A stretch of 64,000 nucleotides of DNA from VRUE01 sp045805805 (GTDB taxonomy: Bacteria; Actinomycetota; Thermoleophilia; Solirubrobacterales; 70-9). Location: contig JBJMKO010000071.1 of NCBI GenBank assembly GCA_045805805.1, forward strand, positions 1 through 64,000. The letters are read 5' to 3'. This document shows positions 44,325 to 52,567 of this stretch, in pieces (position 1 is the first letter of the stretch; every line of letters starts with the position of its first letter). The notes under the pieces were generated by a model, which was not told the origin of the DNA, did not search any database, and saw nothing but the letters and a program-made list of their open reading frames with translations. The position numbers and the translations under genes are program-made.

Positions 44325-44543
44325 CTACCGTAAGGCGATGGCTGCGAGGTCCTTCGGCCGCAGCAGCGCCAGCAGCGTGCTCCCGTCGACGATCGCCAGC
44401 CCGCCCTTGCGCAGCTTCACGTTGGCGCTGATCAGCCGGCCGACCTCGCCGGAGAAGTCCGGCTCGTGGCCGACGAGGAGGGCGTTGCCGCGCCCGGCGG
44501 CGAGGACGAGGGAATCGAAGCAACCGCCGCGCATCCAGCCCAC
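44325..44543 (-). pseudogene. SixA-like phosphohistidine phosphatase, C-terminal fragment
   Basis: 72 codons corresponding only to the last third of SixA proteins: NALLVGHEPDFSGEVGRLIS, KLRKGGLAIVDGSTLLALLR, PKDLAAIALR. The N-terminal RHG phosphatase motif is absent; upstream the DNA is unrelated and carries a 46-bp palindrome (44580-44625). The gene therefore looks truncated, with the break between 44543 and 44580. Confidence 0.7.
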
Positions 44544-44579
44544 TCTGATCTCATGCAGTCAAAGGCTTCGGTTTCATCT

Positions 44580-44625
44580 TCGTTGAAGGATTTTCCGGGC
44601 CATAGGACGGAAAATGCTTCAACGA
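44580..44625. repeat. 46-bp palindrome, 18-bp arms
   Basis: TCGTTGAAGGATTTTCCG (44580-44597) pairs with CGGAAAATGCTTCAACGA (44608-44625), one mismatch, 10-base loop. It sits 4 bases past the acyl-CoA dehydrogenase stop, next to the broken SixA gene. Confidence 0.75.
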
Positions 44626-44629
44626 GCAC

Positions 44630-45808
44630 TCACAGCCCCATCAATTTCCCCAGGATCTCCTTCATGACCTCGTCCGTCCCTCCGCCGATTGGGCCTAGGC
44701 GGGCGTCGCGGACGGCTCGCTCTATGCCGTACTCCTTCATGTAGCCGTAGCCGCCGTGGATCTGGAGGGCCTGGTCGGCGATCTCCAGGACGGCGCGCTG
44801 GGTTACCAGCTTGGCCATGGTCACCTCTTTGATGCAGTTGTGGCCTTCGTGGAAGAGGCGGAGGGAGTTGTAGGTGATGGCGCGGGAGACCTCGGCCTTG
44901 GTCGCCATCTCGGCGATGTGGTGGCGGGTCGCCTGGAACTTGCCTATGGGGCGGCCGAAGGCTTCGCGCTCGAGGGAGTAGTTGACTGAGATCTCGATCA
45001 GGCGCTGCATCGCGCCGACGGCGCCGATCGCCATCAGCAGCCGCTCCCAGGCGAAGTTGGCCATGATCAGCTTGAAGCCGCCGTTTTCCTCGCCGAGCAG
45101 GTTCTCATCGGGCACCTCGACGTCGGTGAAGGCCAGCTCTCCCGTGTCGGATGAGTGCCAGCCCATCTTCTCCAGCTTCTGCGCGACCTCGTAGCCGGGC
45201 ATCTCGCGCTCGAGGACGAGGAAGGAGATGCCTCCGTGGCCGCCCTCTTTCGTCGTCTTCACCGCGCAGACGAGGAAGTCGGCGCGGACGCCGTTGGTGA
45301 TGAAGGTCTTCGAGCCGTTGACGACGTAGCCACCGTCGACCTTCCGGGCGAAGGTCGAGATGCCGGCGACATCGGAGCCGGCGCCCGGCTCGGTGATCCC
45401 CAGCGCGCCGATCTTCTCGCCGGCGATCCCTGGGACCAGCCAGCGCTGCTTCTGCTCCTCGGTGCCGAAGTTGAAGATCGGCGGCATCGCGATCGAGGTG
45501 TGGGCGTTGAGCCCAGCGGCGACCCCGCCGGAGCCGCCGCTGCGCGCCAGCTCCTCAACCCAGACGGCGTCGTGCAGGTGGGTGCCGCCCTGGCCGCCCA
45601 GCTCCTCGGGGAACTTCAGCCCGAGGAAGCCGAGCTCGGCGCAGCGCCCGTAGAGCTCGCGGGGGAATTCGCGTGCGTCCTCCCACTCGTTGACGTTGGG
45701 CGCGATCTCCTTGGAGACGAAGCGGGTGACTGTCTCACGCAGCTCCTCGTGCTCCTCACCGAAGGGTGGGAAGGTGGCGCGGGCACCGGTGTCCTTGATT
45801 ACGGGCAT
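44630..45808 (-). CDS. Acyl-CoA dehydrogenase (isovaleryl/long-chain type)
   Basis: 392 residues. FAD enzyme forming the 2,3 double bond of acyl-CoA. Signatures: LGITEPGAGSDVAGISTFAR, VNGSKTFITNG, WHSSDTGELAFTDVEVP, LEREAFGRPIGKFQATRHH, ALQIHGGYGYMKEYGIER. In the C-terminal loop it has IGGGTDEVM, where short/medium-chain enzymes have the catalytic Glu (YEGT); the Gly there is as in isovaleryl- and long-chain types, whose base is elsewhere. Its neighbours suggest branched-chain or similar acyl-CoA breakdown. A second, similar enzyme lies at 46516-47730. Confidence 0.93.
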   Translation of the reverse strand: MPVIKDTGARATFPPFGEEHEELRETVTRFVSKEIAPNVNEWEDAREFPRELYGRCAELGFLGLKFPEELGGQGGTHLHDAVWVEELARSGGSGGVAAGLNAHTSIAMPPIFNFGTEEQKQRWLVPGIAGEKIGALGITEPGAGSDVAGISTFARKVDGGYVVNGSKTFITNGVRADFLVCAVKTTKEGGHGGISFLVLEREMPGYEVAQKLEKMGWHSSDTGELAFTDVEVPDENLLGEENGGFKLIMANFAWERLLMAIGAVGAMQRLIEISVNYSLEREAFGRPIGKFQATRHHIAEMATKAEVSRAITYNSLRLFHEGHNCIKEVTMAKLVTQRAVLEIADQALQIHGGYGYMKEYGIERAVRDARLGPIGGGTDEVMKEILGKLMGL

Positions 45809-45874
45809 GAATAGCTACACTTTCATTGCAGACAACGCACCTCACGCGCGCCCGCGCCAGGTAGCGTTGCCGGC

Positions 45875-46075
45875 ATGGAGCGGACGATGTGGACTGACGA
45901 GCGACTGAGCGACAGGTTCGACGGGCTGGACCATAGGCTTGACCGGGTCGACTGCGACCTGCGGGACTTGCGTACCGAGGTGCGTGACCTACGGCAGCTC
46001 ATCTTCATGCTCTGGGGACCCACGATGCTCGGGATCTTCGGCACGATAGCCACGGTACTCATCACCAACGGCTGA
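45875..46075 (+). CDS. Small coiled-coil membrane protein
   Basis: 66 residues. A heptad-like charged half (DRFDGLDHRLDRVDCDLRDL then RTEVRDLRQL) followed by one transmembrane segment (FMLWGPTMLGIFGTIATVLI). No family name; such short C-tail-anchored coiled coils are frequent in actinobacteria. It lies between convergent/divergent genes on its own strand, so it is not part of the dehydrogenase operon. Confidence 0.65.
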   Translation: MERTMWTDERLSDRFDGLDHRLDRVDCDLRDLRTEVRDLRQLIFMLWGPTMLGIFGTIATVLITNG

Positions 46076-46079
46076 CCGC

Positions 46080-46502
46080 TCACCGCTCCTCCAGCATCGT
46101 GTAGCCGCGGCCCCGGTGGTCGAATCCAAGCAGGTCGCCGCTCGGGTTCTTGGGGCCGCCGTGGTGGTAGGCCCGCACCTCGGCGATCAGGCCGTCGCGG
46201 AAGACGAACCACTCGGTGCCGCGGTCCAGCCGCCGCTCGCCGCTCTCGGGGTGGCGCCAGGTCATCGTCCACTCGATCACCGCTTCGCCCTCGCCTTCGA
46301 GCGCGTTCTCGACGATCCACTTTCCCTCGATGCTCTCGACGGCGAGGGCGGCATAGCCCCCGATCGTCTCGGCCCCTTCGTGGGGACCGAGGCGCGTGTA
46401 GTAGTGGGTGGCGTCATCGGTGAAGTGAGCGGCGACCGCGGCGGCGTCGCCGCTGTTCAGCGCCTCGTAGTAGGAGCGGATGTGGTCGACCCGGGACCCC
46501 AT
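46080..46502 (-). CDS. SnoaL-like / NTF2-fold protein
   Basis: 140 residues. The cone-shaped NTF2 fold pattern: VDHIRSYYEALNSGDAAAVA at the N-terminus, HFTDDATHYYTRLGPHEGAE, IEWTMTWRHPESGERRLDRG, then TEWFVFRDGLIAEVRAYHH. Members are ketosteroid-isomerase-like enzymes or binding proteins; the substrate is unknown. It follows the second acyl-CoA dehydrogenase by 13 bases, so it probably belongs to that transcript and may act on its product. Confidence 0.85.
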   Translation of the reverse strand: MGSRVDHIRSYYEALNSGDAAAVAAHFTDDATHYYTRLGPHEGAETIGGYAALAVESIEGKWIVENALEGEGEAVIEWTMTWRHPESGERRLDRGTEWFVFRDGLIAEVRAYHHGGPKNPSGDLLGFDHRGRGYTMLEER

Positions 46503-46515
46503 GCGGCGTCCCTCC

Positions 46516-47730
46516 CTACAGCCCGTAGCTCTTTCCGATCACGTCGAGCATTACCTCGTCGGTGCCGGCGCCGATCCGGTTGAGGCGGACGTCGCGGTAG
46601 GCACGCTCGATCTCGTACTCCTTCATGTAGCCGTAGCCGCCGAGGATCTGGATGCACTCGTCGGCGACCTCGCAGGCCATGCGGGAGGAGAAGAGCTTCG
46701 CCATCGTGATCTCGCGCACCGGGTACTCGCCGTTGCCGAAGCGCCAGGCGGTCGCGTAGGTGAACTGCTTCGCCGCCTCGGTCTTGGTCGCCATCTCGGC
46801 GAACTTGTGGCGGATCGCCTGGAACTTGCCGATCGGACGGCCGAAGGCTTCGCGCTCTTTCGCGTACTCGAGGGTCTTCTCGATCATCCGTTCGCAGCCC
46901 GCGTGGGAGCCGGCGGCGGCGACCAGGCGCTCGCCCTGGAGCTCCCAGGCGATGTGGTAGAAGCCCTTGCCCTCTTCGCCGAGGATCGCGCTGGCCGGGA
47001 CGCGGAGGTCTTCGAAGGCGAGCTCGCCGGTGTCGGAGGCGTGCATCCCCATCTTCTCCAGCTCGGCCGAGACGGTGAAGCCGGGGACCTTCTCGCCGTT
47101 CTCGTCACGCAGGTCGACGACGAAGAGGGTGATGCCGGCGTGGCGCTCCTCGGGGTCGGTCTTGGCGACGAGGACGATGAAATCGGCACGGGGACCGTTG
47201 GTGATGAACGTCTTGGAGCCGTTGATGACGAATTCGTCGCCGTCGCGGATCGCGGTGGTGCGGATGCCGGCGACGTCGGAGCCGGCACCAGGCTCGGTGA
47301 TCCCGAGGCAGCCGACCTTCTCGCCCTTCAGGCCCGGTTCGAGGTAACGGCGCTTCTGCTCCTCGGTGCCGAGCAGGTGGATCGGGGGCAGGACCATGTC
47401 GGTCTGCACGGCGAAGCCCATGTTGGTGCCGCCGGAGCCGGTGTAGCTCATGCACTCGGCGCGGACCAGCGAGTAGTAGTAGTCGCCGCCCTGTCCGCCG
47501 TACTCCTCCGGAAAGCAGAGGCCGAGGAAGCCGAGCTCGCCGGCCCGCTTCATCTTCTCGGTCGGCCAGTAGGTGTTCTCCCACTCGTTGCGGTGTGGGT
47601 ACATCTCCTTCTTGACCCAGGCCTCCATCGACTCGCGCAGGTCTTCGTGCTCCTGGCTGAAGATGAAGCTCTTGCTGCCCGCCTCGTGGTCGGGCTTGAT
47701 GACTTTGGAGCCGTCGGTCGCGGTCGCCAT
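46516..47730 (-). CDS. Acyl-CoA dehydrogenase (second paralogue)
   Basis: 404 residues from ATG 47730. LGITEPGAGSDVAGIRTTAI, VINGSKTFITNGPRADFIVL, MHASDTGELAFEDLRVP, EREAFGRPIGKFQAIRHKFA, IQILGGYGYMKEYEIERAYR. IGAGTDEVM again lacks the Glu of the short-chain YEGT loop, so it is of the isovaleryl/long-chain type. Clearly paralogous to 44630-45808. Divergent from the enoyl-CoA hydratase 47886 across a 44-bp palindrome. Function: first oxidation of an acyl-CoA, chain unknown. Confidence 0.93.
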   Translation of the reverse strand: MATATDGSKVIKPDHEAGSKSFIFSQEHEDLRESMEAWVKKEMYPHRNEWENTYWPTEKMKRAGELGFLGLCFPEEYGGQGGDYYYSLVRAECMSYTGSGGTNMGFAVQTDMVLPPIHLLGTEEQKRRYLEPGLKGEKVGCLGITEPGAGSDVAGIRTTAIRDGDEFVINGSKTFITNGPRADFIVLVAKTDPEERHAGITLFVVDLRDENGEKVPGFTVSAELEKMGMHASDTGELAFEDLRVPASAILGEEGKGFYHIAWELQGERLVAAAGSHAGCERMIEKTLEYAKEREAFGRPIGKFQAIRHKFAEMATKTEAAKQFTYATAWRFGNGEYPVREITMAKLFSSRMACEVADECIQILGGYGYMKEYEIERAYRDVRLNRIGAGTDEVMLDVIGKSYGL

Positions 47731-47779
47731 GGGTCTCTCCTCGTTCGAAGTTTCGTCGGCGCCACCCGGCGTCAAGGGG

Positions 47780-47823
47780 GTGTCTGACTTAAGCCGCGAT
47801 ATACCGTGGCTTAAGTCAGACAC
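47780..47823. repeat. 44-bp palindrome, GTGTCTGA family, copy 2
   Basis: GTGTCTGACTTAAGCC and its complement GGCTTAAGTCAGACAC form perfect 16-bp outer arms; inner pairing extends to about 22 bp with one mismatch. It lies between divergent acyl-CoA dehydrogenase and enoyl-CoA hydratase genes. Ends match the palindrome at 31697-31742, with changes on one arm balanced on the other. Confidence 0.85.
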
Positions 47824-47885
47824 GTCCGGCGTGGTGGACAGTAGCACTTCCTACTTTCAACGCAATTCGGCTATGGTCCCTCGCC

Positions 47886-48668
47886 ATGGACTACGAGGTC
47901 GTCAAGTACGAGGTCGTCGAGGGGGTCGCCACGGTGACCCTCGACAACCCCGAGAAGCGCAACATGCTCTCCGGGCAGATGCTGGTCGAGCTGGTCGACG
48001 CGATGAAGACCGCGCGCGACTCCGAGGAGGTTCGTGCGGTCGTTCTTACTGGCGCGGGGGAGAAAGTCTTTTGTGCCGGCGCCGATCTGGGCGGCTTTGG
48101 AGCAGACGTGCCACTCGTCAGCAAGCATTTCGCAACTGATCTTTTCCTCGAATACTTCAGGCTGATGCCGCGGCTCGGCAAGCCGAGCCTCTGCGCGGCC
48201 AACGGCCATGTGCTGGCGGGGGGGATGGGCCTCGCCCTCTCCTGCGACCTGCTGATCGCCAAGGAGGGCGCCACCTTCGGCACGCCGGAGATCAACGTCG
48301 GCGCCTTCCCCTACATGATCATGGCGATCATCTACCGCAACGTCCCGCGCAAGAAGGTCAACGAGATGATGCTGCTGGGCGAGCGGCTGAGTGCCGAGCA
48401 GGCGGTCGAGTACGGACTCGCCAACAAGGTCGTGCCGGCCGGGGAGTTCGACGCCGCGGTCGGCGATTGGGCGACGAAGCTCGCCTCCAAGAGCCCGGTG
48501 CTGATGCGGCTCGGGCACGACGCGATGTACCGCCAGCAGGACATGGCGGTCGACGACGCGCTCGAGTACCTGCGCTCGCAGCTCTCGCTCACCTTCTCGA
48601 CCGAGGACATCGTCGAGGGCGTCACCGCATTCTTCGAGAAACGCGATCCGCAGTGGAAGGGACGGTAG
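47886..48668 (+). CDS. Enoyl-CoA hydratase/isomerase family protein
   Basis: 260 residues. Crotonase fold: TVTLDNPEKRNMLSGQMLVE, FCAGADLGGFGAD, NGHVLAGGMGLALSCDLLIA, then FGTPEINVGAFPYMIMAII. In GGMGLAL the first active-site Glu is replaced by Gly, while PEI keeps the second Glu. This differs from true hydratases (two Glu) and is the reverse of the gene at 35014. It starts the plus-strand acyl-CoA operon; its stop overlaps the carboxyltransferase GTG. Confidence 0.92.
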   Translation: MDYEVVKYEVVEGVATVTLDNPEKRNMLSGQMLVELVDAMKTARDSEEVRAVVLTGAGEKVFCAGADLGGFGADVPLVSKHFATDLFLEYFRLMPRLGKPSLCAANGHVLAGGMGLALSCDLLIAKEGATFGTPEINVGAFPYMIMAIIYRNVPRKKVNEMMLLGERLSAEQAVEYGLANKVVPAGEFDAAVGDWATKLASKSPVLMRLGHDAMYRQQDMAVDDALEYLRSQLSLTFSTEDIVEGVTAFFEKRDPQWKGR

Positions 48669-50260
48669 TGGCGACTGACCAGGAGACCAAGCACCTGCTT
48701 CCGGGCACGGCCCCGCTGGGCGAGCTGACCGAGCAGCTGCACGAGCGGCGCGAGAAGGCGAAGCTCGGCGGCGGCGAGGAGAAGATCGCCAAGCAGCACG
48801 AGCGCGGCAAGCTGACCGCCCGCGAGCGGATCGACCTGCTCGTCGACGAGGGCACCTTCGTCGAGCTGGGCATCCACGGCCGGCCCCACTTCGCCCAGCG
48901 GTCGATGGAGGGCAAGGAGGCCCCGGCCGACGGCGTGATCACCGGCTGGGGCGACGTCGACGGCCGTCCCTGCTGCGTCGCCGCCTACGACTTCACCGTG
49001 ATGGCCGGCTCGATGGGGATGACCGGCGAGCTCAAGGTCACCCGCCTGCGCGAGATGGCCCTTTCCAAGCGGATGCCCTTCATCTGGCTGCTCGACTCGG
49101 CCGGCGCCCGCATCCAGGAGGCGTCCGGTTCGCTATTCGCCGGCTCCGGCCACCTCTTCCGCGAAGAGGTCGAGATGTCGGGCGTGATCCCAATGGTGGC
49201 GGCGATGATGGGGCCCTGCGCCGCCGGCACCGCCTATATCCCGGCGCTCGCCGACTTCGTGCCGATGGTCTCCGGCCAGGGCGCGATGGCGCTCGCCGGC
49301 CCGCACCTGACCAAAGCCGTCACAGGCGAGGACATCACGATGGAGGAGCTGGGCGGGGCCAAGGTCCACTGCCGCAAGTCGGGAGTGGGGGACCTCGAGG
49401 TCAAGGACGACGAGGAGTGCATCGAACGGGTCAAGCAGTACCTCTCCTACTTCCCCGCCAACTGCGAGGAGAAGCCGCCGGTGCTCGACGTCTCCGACCC
49501 GGTCGACCGGATGTCGGAGAAGCTGATGGAGATCGTCCCCGACTCCTCGCGTAAGCCCTACGACATGTACGACGTGATCCGCGAGATCGTCGACGACGGC
49601 GAGCTCTTCGACATCAAGCCGAAGTTCGCCAAGACGCTGATCACCTGCTTCGCCCGTTTCGGCGGCCAGCCGGCGGGGATCGTCGCCAACCAGCCCAAGC
49701 ACCTGGCGGGGATCCTCGACAACGACTCGGCCGACAAGGCGGCGCGCTTCATCAACCTCTGCGATGCCTTCAACATCCCGCTCGTCTTCCTCCAGGACGT
49801 GCCCGGCTTCATGGTCGGTGCCAAGGTCGAGCACGCCGGGATCATCCGCCACGGGGCGAAGATGCTCTACGCGGTCAGCCGCGCCACGGTGCCGAAGGTG
49901 ACCGTCGTCGTGCGCAAGGCCTACGGCGCCGGCTACTACGTGATGTGCGGCAAGGCGTATGAGCCCGACCTGATCGTCGCCTGGCCCGGTGCCGAGATCT
50001 CGGTGATGGGCGCCGAGGGCGCGGTCAACATCATCGGCCGCTCGATGATCGAGGCCTCCGACGATCCCGAGGCGACGAAAGAGGCGATGCTGAACGCGGT
50101 CCGCGAGCAGATCGACCCCTACATCGCTGCCGGCAACGCCGTGATCGACGACGTGATCGACCCGCGCGAGACGCGTCCGACCATCGCCAACGCCCTGCGC
50201 ATGGCGAGAAACAAGCATGTGGAGAAGCCCAAGAAGCGCCACGGGGTGATGCCGGTATGA
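48668..50260 (+). CDS. Acyl-CoA carboxylase carboxyltransferase (beta) subunit
   Basis: 530 residues from GTG 48668, overlapping the upstream TAG. Transfers CO2 from biotin to an acyl-CoA. Crotonase-type double domain: KHERGKLTARERIDLL-like start (QHERGKLTARERIDLLVDEG), LLDSAGARIQEASGSLFAGS, MVSGQGAMALAGPHLTKAVT, then C-terminal LVFLQDVPGFMVGAKVEHAG and RKAYGAGYYVMCGKAYEPDL, GAEISVMGAEGAVNII. Closest in pattern to propionyl-/methylcrotonyl-CoA-type transferases; the exact acyl group is unknown. No biotin carboxylase subunit lies here; the lone biotinyl protein at 35827-36036 is a possible partner. Confidence 0.93.
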   Translation: MATDQETKHLLPGTAPLGELTEQLHERREKAKLGGGEEKIAKQHERGKLTARERIDLLVDEGTFVELGIHGRPHFAQRSMEGKEAPADGVITGWGDVDGRPCCVAAYDFTVMAGSMGMTGELKVTRLREMALSKRMPFIWLLDSAGARIQEASGSLFAGSGHLFREEVEMSGVIPMVAAMMGPCAAGTAYIPALADFVPMVSGQGAMALAGPHLTKAVTGEDITMEELGGAKVHCRKSGVGDLEVKDDEECIERVKQYLSYFPANCEEKPPVLDVSDPVDRMSEKLMEIVPDSSRKPYDMYDVIREIVDDGELFDIKPKFAKTLITCFARFGGQPAGIVANQPKHLAGILDNDSADKAARFINLCDAFNIPLVFLQDVPGFMVGAKVEHAGIIRHGAKMLYAVSRATVPKVTVVVRKAYGAGYYVMCGKAYEPDLIVAWPGAEISVMGAEGAVNIIGRSMIEASDDPEATKEAMLNAVREQIDPYIAAGNAVIDDVIDPRETRPTIANALRMARNKHVEKPKKRHGVMPV

Positions 50261-50262
50261 CG

Positions 50263-50309
50263 TTCCGGTGCGCCTTTTGCACTGTGGAGGTACATAAAGC
50301 GCACCGGAA
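50263..50309. repeat. 47-bp palindrome, CCGGTGCGC family, copy 2
   Basis: TTCCGGTGCGCCTTTTGCA at the left and TACATAAAGCGCACCGGAA at the right, 21-bp arms with three non-pairs and one G-T pair. Begins 2 bases after the carboxyltransferase stop and ends 9 bases before the BKACE start, whose ribosome binding site follows directly. Homologous, on the other strand, to 36058-36104. Confidence 0.8.
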
Positions 50310-50318
50310 GGAGGAGCG

Positions 50319-51215
50319 ATGAGCTCGTTCGAGGACCCAGTCGTCATCAGCTGCTCGATCAGCGGGGTGATCGCCAACCGGGACCAGTGTCCGGCGATCC
50401 CCTACACGCCCGAGGAGTACGCGGCGGAGGCGCGGCGCGCGGTCGACGAGGGTGCCTCGCAGATCCACATCCACGCCCGCACGCCGGATGGGACCCCCTC
50501 CTACGAGGTAGAGGACTTCGGCGCGATCACCGAGGCGATCCTGGCCGAGGTCGGTGACGTGATCGTCAACTACTCGACCGGCGCGATCGGCATCCCGATC
50601 AAGAAGCGGATCGAGTACCTGCGCGAGCTGAAGCCCGACGTGGCCGCGCTCAACATGAGCTCGATGAACTACGCCAAGTACAGCTCCCGGCGCAAGGACT
50701 TCGTCTTCAAGACGGTCTTCGAGAACAGCTTCGACACGATCATCGAGTTCCTCACGGCGATGCGGGAGCTGGGGATCAAGCCCGAGCACGAGTGCTTCGA
50801 CGCCGGCCACGTCGCCAACCTCGACCCGCTGATCGACATGGGGCTGCTGGAGCGGACGCCGCTGCAGGTATCGCTGGTGATGGGGGTCAACGGCGGCATC
50901 CGGCCCACCCCGCGCAACGTCGCCTTCATGTCCGAGCAGATTCCCGGCACCGCCGAGGGCGAGAACCAGTGGCAGGTGATCGGCATCTCCCGCGACCAGT
51001 GGAAGCTGCTCGGCACGTCCCTGGTGCTGGGCGGCAACGTCCGCGCCGGGGTCGAGGACAACCTCTACCTGCCCAGTGGCGAGATGGCGCGCTCCAACGG
51101 CGACCTGATCGCCAAGGCGCGCCAGATGGCCGAGGACGTCGGTCGCCGTGCGGCCACCGTCGCCGAGGCCCGCGAGCTCCTGGGAGTGCCGAAGCGTGAG
51201 CGCTCTCCCGCTTAG
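50319..51215 (+). CDS. BKACE-family beta-keto acid cleavage enzyme (DUF849)
   Basis: 298 residues after GAAGGAGGAG. TIM-barrel enzyme that condenses a beta-keto acid with acetyl-CoA and cleaves it to a CoA ester plus acetoacetate. Family motifs: TPEEYAAEARRAVDEGASQI, HIHARTPDGTPSYEVED (metal His), YSTGAIG, ALNMSSMN, PEHECFDAGHVAN and SLVMGVNGGIRPTPRN. Catalytic metal and acid positions are present. The specific keto acid varies within BKACE. It sits inside the acyl-CoA operon, followed with 20 bases of overlap by a CoA transferase. Confidence 0.93.
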   Translation: MSSFEDPVVISCSISGVIANRDQCPAIPYTPEEYAAEARRAVDEGASQIHIHARTPDGTPSYEVEDFGAITEAILAEVGDVIVNYSTGAIGIPIKKRIEYLRELKPDVAALNMSSMNYAKYSSRRKDFVFKTVFENSFDTIIEFLTAMRELGIKPEHECFDAGHVANLDPLIDMGLLERTPLQVSLVMGVNGGIRPTPRNVAFMSEQIPGTAEGENQWQVIGISRDQWKLLGTSLVLGGNVRAGVEDNLYLPSGEMARSNGDLIAKARQMAEDVGRRAATVAEARELLGVPKRERSPA

Positions 51216-52431
51216 CGACGTCAAGATCCTCGACCTCTCGCGGCTGCTGCCCGGGGGCTTCTGCTCGCTCCTGCTCGCCGACCTCGGCGCCGAGGTGCTC
51301 AAGGTCGAGGACACCGGCTTGGGCGACTACATCCGCTGGGCGCCTCCCTATTACGGGACGGACGAGCAGCAGGAGCTGGGCACGCGCTCGGCCCTCTACC
51401 TCTCGCTCAACCGCGGCAAGCGCTCGGTCCGGCTCGACCTCAAGTCCGAGCAGGGCCGCGAGGCCCTGCTGCGGCTGGTCGAGAGCCACGACGTCGTCAT
51501 CGACGGCTTCCGGCCAGGGGTGCTGGACCGGCTCGGCGTCGGCTACGAGCGCATGCGCGAGGCCAACCCGGGCATCGTCTTCTGCGCGATCACCGGCTAC
51601 GGCCAGGACGGCCCCTACACCCAGCGGGCCGGTCACGACATGAACTACCTCGGCCTGATCGGGGTGCTCGGGCTGACCGGGGCCAAGGACGGCCCGCCGG
51701 TGCAGTCGGGCGGCCAGATCGCCGACCTTGGCGGCGGCGCCCTGATGGCGGCCTTCGGCGTGATGGCGGCGCTGCACGAGCGGCGGCGCTCCGGCGAGGG
51801 GCAGATGGTCGACGTCTCGATGGCCGACGGCGCCCTCTCTTGGCTGGCGATGGTCGCCGGCCGCTACTTCTGCGACGGCGAGGTGCCAAAGCGCGGTGAG
51901 CAGCAGTTGGCCGGCGGCTTGGCCTGTTACATGCCGTATGAGGCAAGCGACGGCTGGATCACCTGCGGCGCCCTGGAGCCGAAGTTCTGGGCCGCCTTCT
52001 GCAACGGCGTGGAGAGGGCGGATCTGGTCGAGAAGCAGTTCGAGGGCCCCGGCTCTGACGCCTGGCAGCAGGTCGCGGAGGTCTTCCGCTCGCGCTCCCG
52101 CGCGGAATGGAAGGCCTTCAACGACGAGCACGACTGCTGCATCGAGCCGGTCCTCGAGATCGACGAGGCGCTCGATTCCGAGCTGGTCCGCGCCCGCGAG
52201 ATGGTGATCGAGATGGAGCAGCCCGAGCTGGGGACGATCCGCCAGCTCGGCGCCCCGGTGAAGATGAGCCGCACGCCGGCCGACCCGACCCGCCCGGCGC
52301 CCGCCTTCGGCGAGCACACCGACGAGGTGCTGAGCGAGGCCGGCTACTCGACCGAGGAGATCGCCGCGATGAAGGAGTCGGGAGCCGCGGCCGGCCCCAG
52401 TGCCGGCGCCGCCACAACCTTCCGAGCATGA
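51196..52431 (+). CDS. CaiB/BaiF-family (type III) CoA transferase
   Basis: 411 residues from GTG 51196. Moves CoA between acids by a mixed anhydride on an Asp. Motifs: VKILDLSRLLPGGFCSLLLA, DLGAEVLKVEDTGLGD, LSLNRGKRSVRLDLKSEQGR, and the catalytic Asp in RAGHDMNYLGLIGVLG. The N-terminal half is the Rossmann-like part, and the C-terminal half holds DGWITCGALEPKFW. It activates or shuttles the substrate for the cluster. Alpha-methylacyl-CoA racemases share the fold and cannot be excluded. Confidence 0.92.
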   Translation: MSALPLSDVKILDLSRLLPGGFCSLLLADLGAEVLKVEDTGLGDYIRWAPPYYGTDEQQELGTRSALYLSLNRGKRSVRLDLKSEQGREALLRLVESHDVVIDGFRPGVLDRLGVGYERMREANPGIVFCAITGYGQDGPYTQRAGHDMNYLGLIGVLGLTGAKDGPPVQSGGQIADLGGGALMAAFGVMAALHERRRSGEGQMVDVSMADGALSWLAMVAGRYFCDGEVPKRGEQQLAGGLACYMPYEASDGWITCGALEPKFWAAFCNGVERADLVEKQFEGPGSDAWQQVAEVFRSRSRAEWKAFNDEHDCCIEPVLEIDEALDSELVRAREMVIEMEQPELGTIRQLGAPVKMSRTPADPTRPAPAFGEHTDEVLSEAGYSTEEIAAMKESGAAAGPSAGAATTFRA

Positions 52432-52567
52432 CCGCCAGGACGCTGCAAACCGGCGCATCTCGGGGTCTTCGGTCGGGCTCCTCGGGTCACGCACTGGAGT
52501 GCGCTCCCCTCGTCGCCCTCCCCGCATCCCCCAATCTGCTTGGTTTTCGCGCCCTGGGGGCGGTGTA

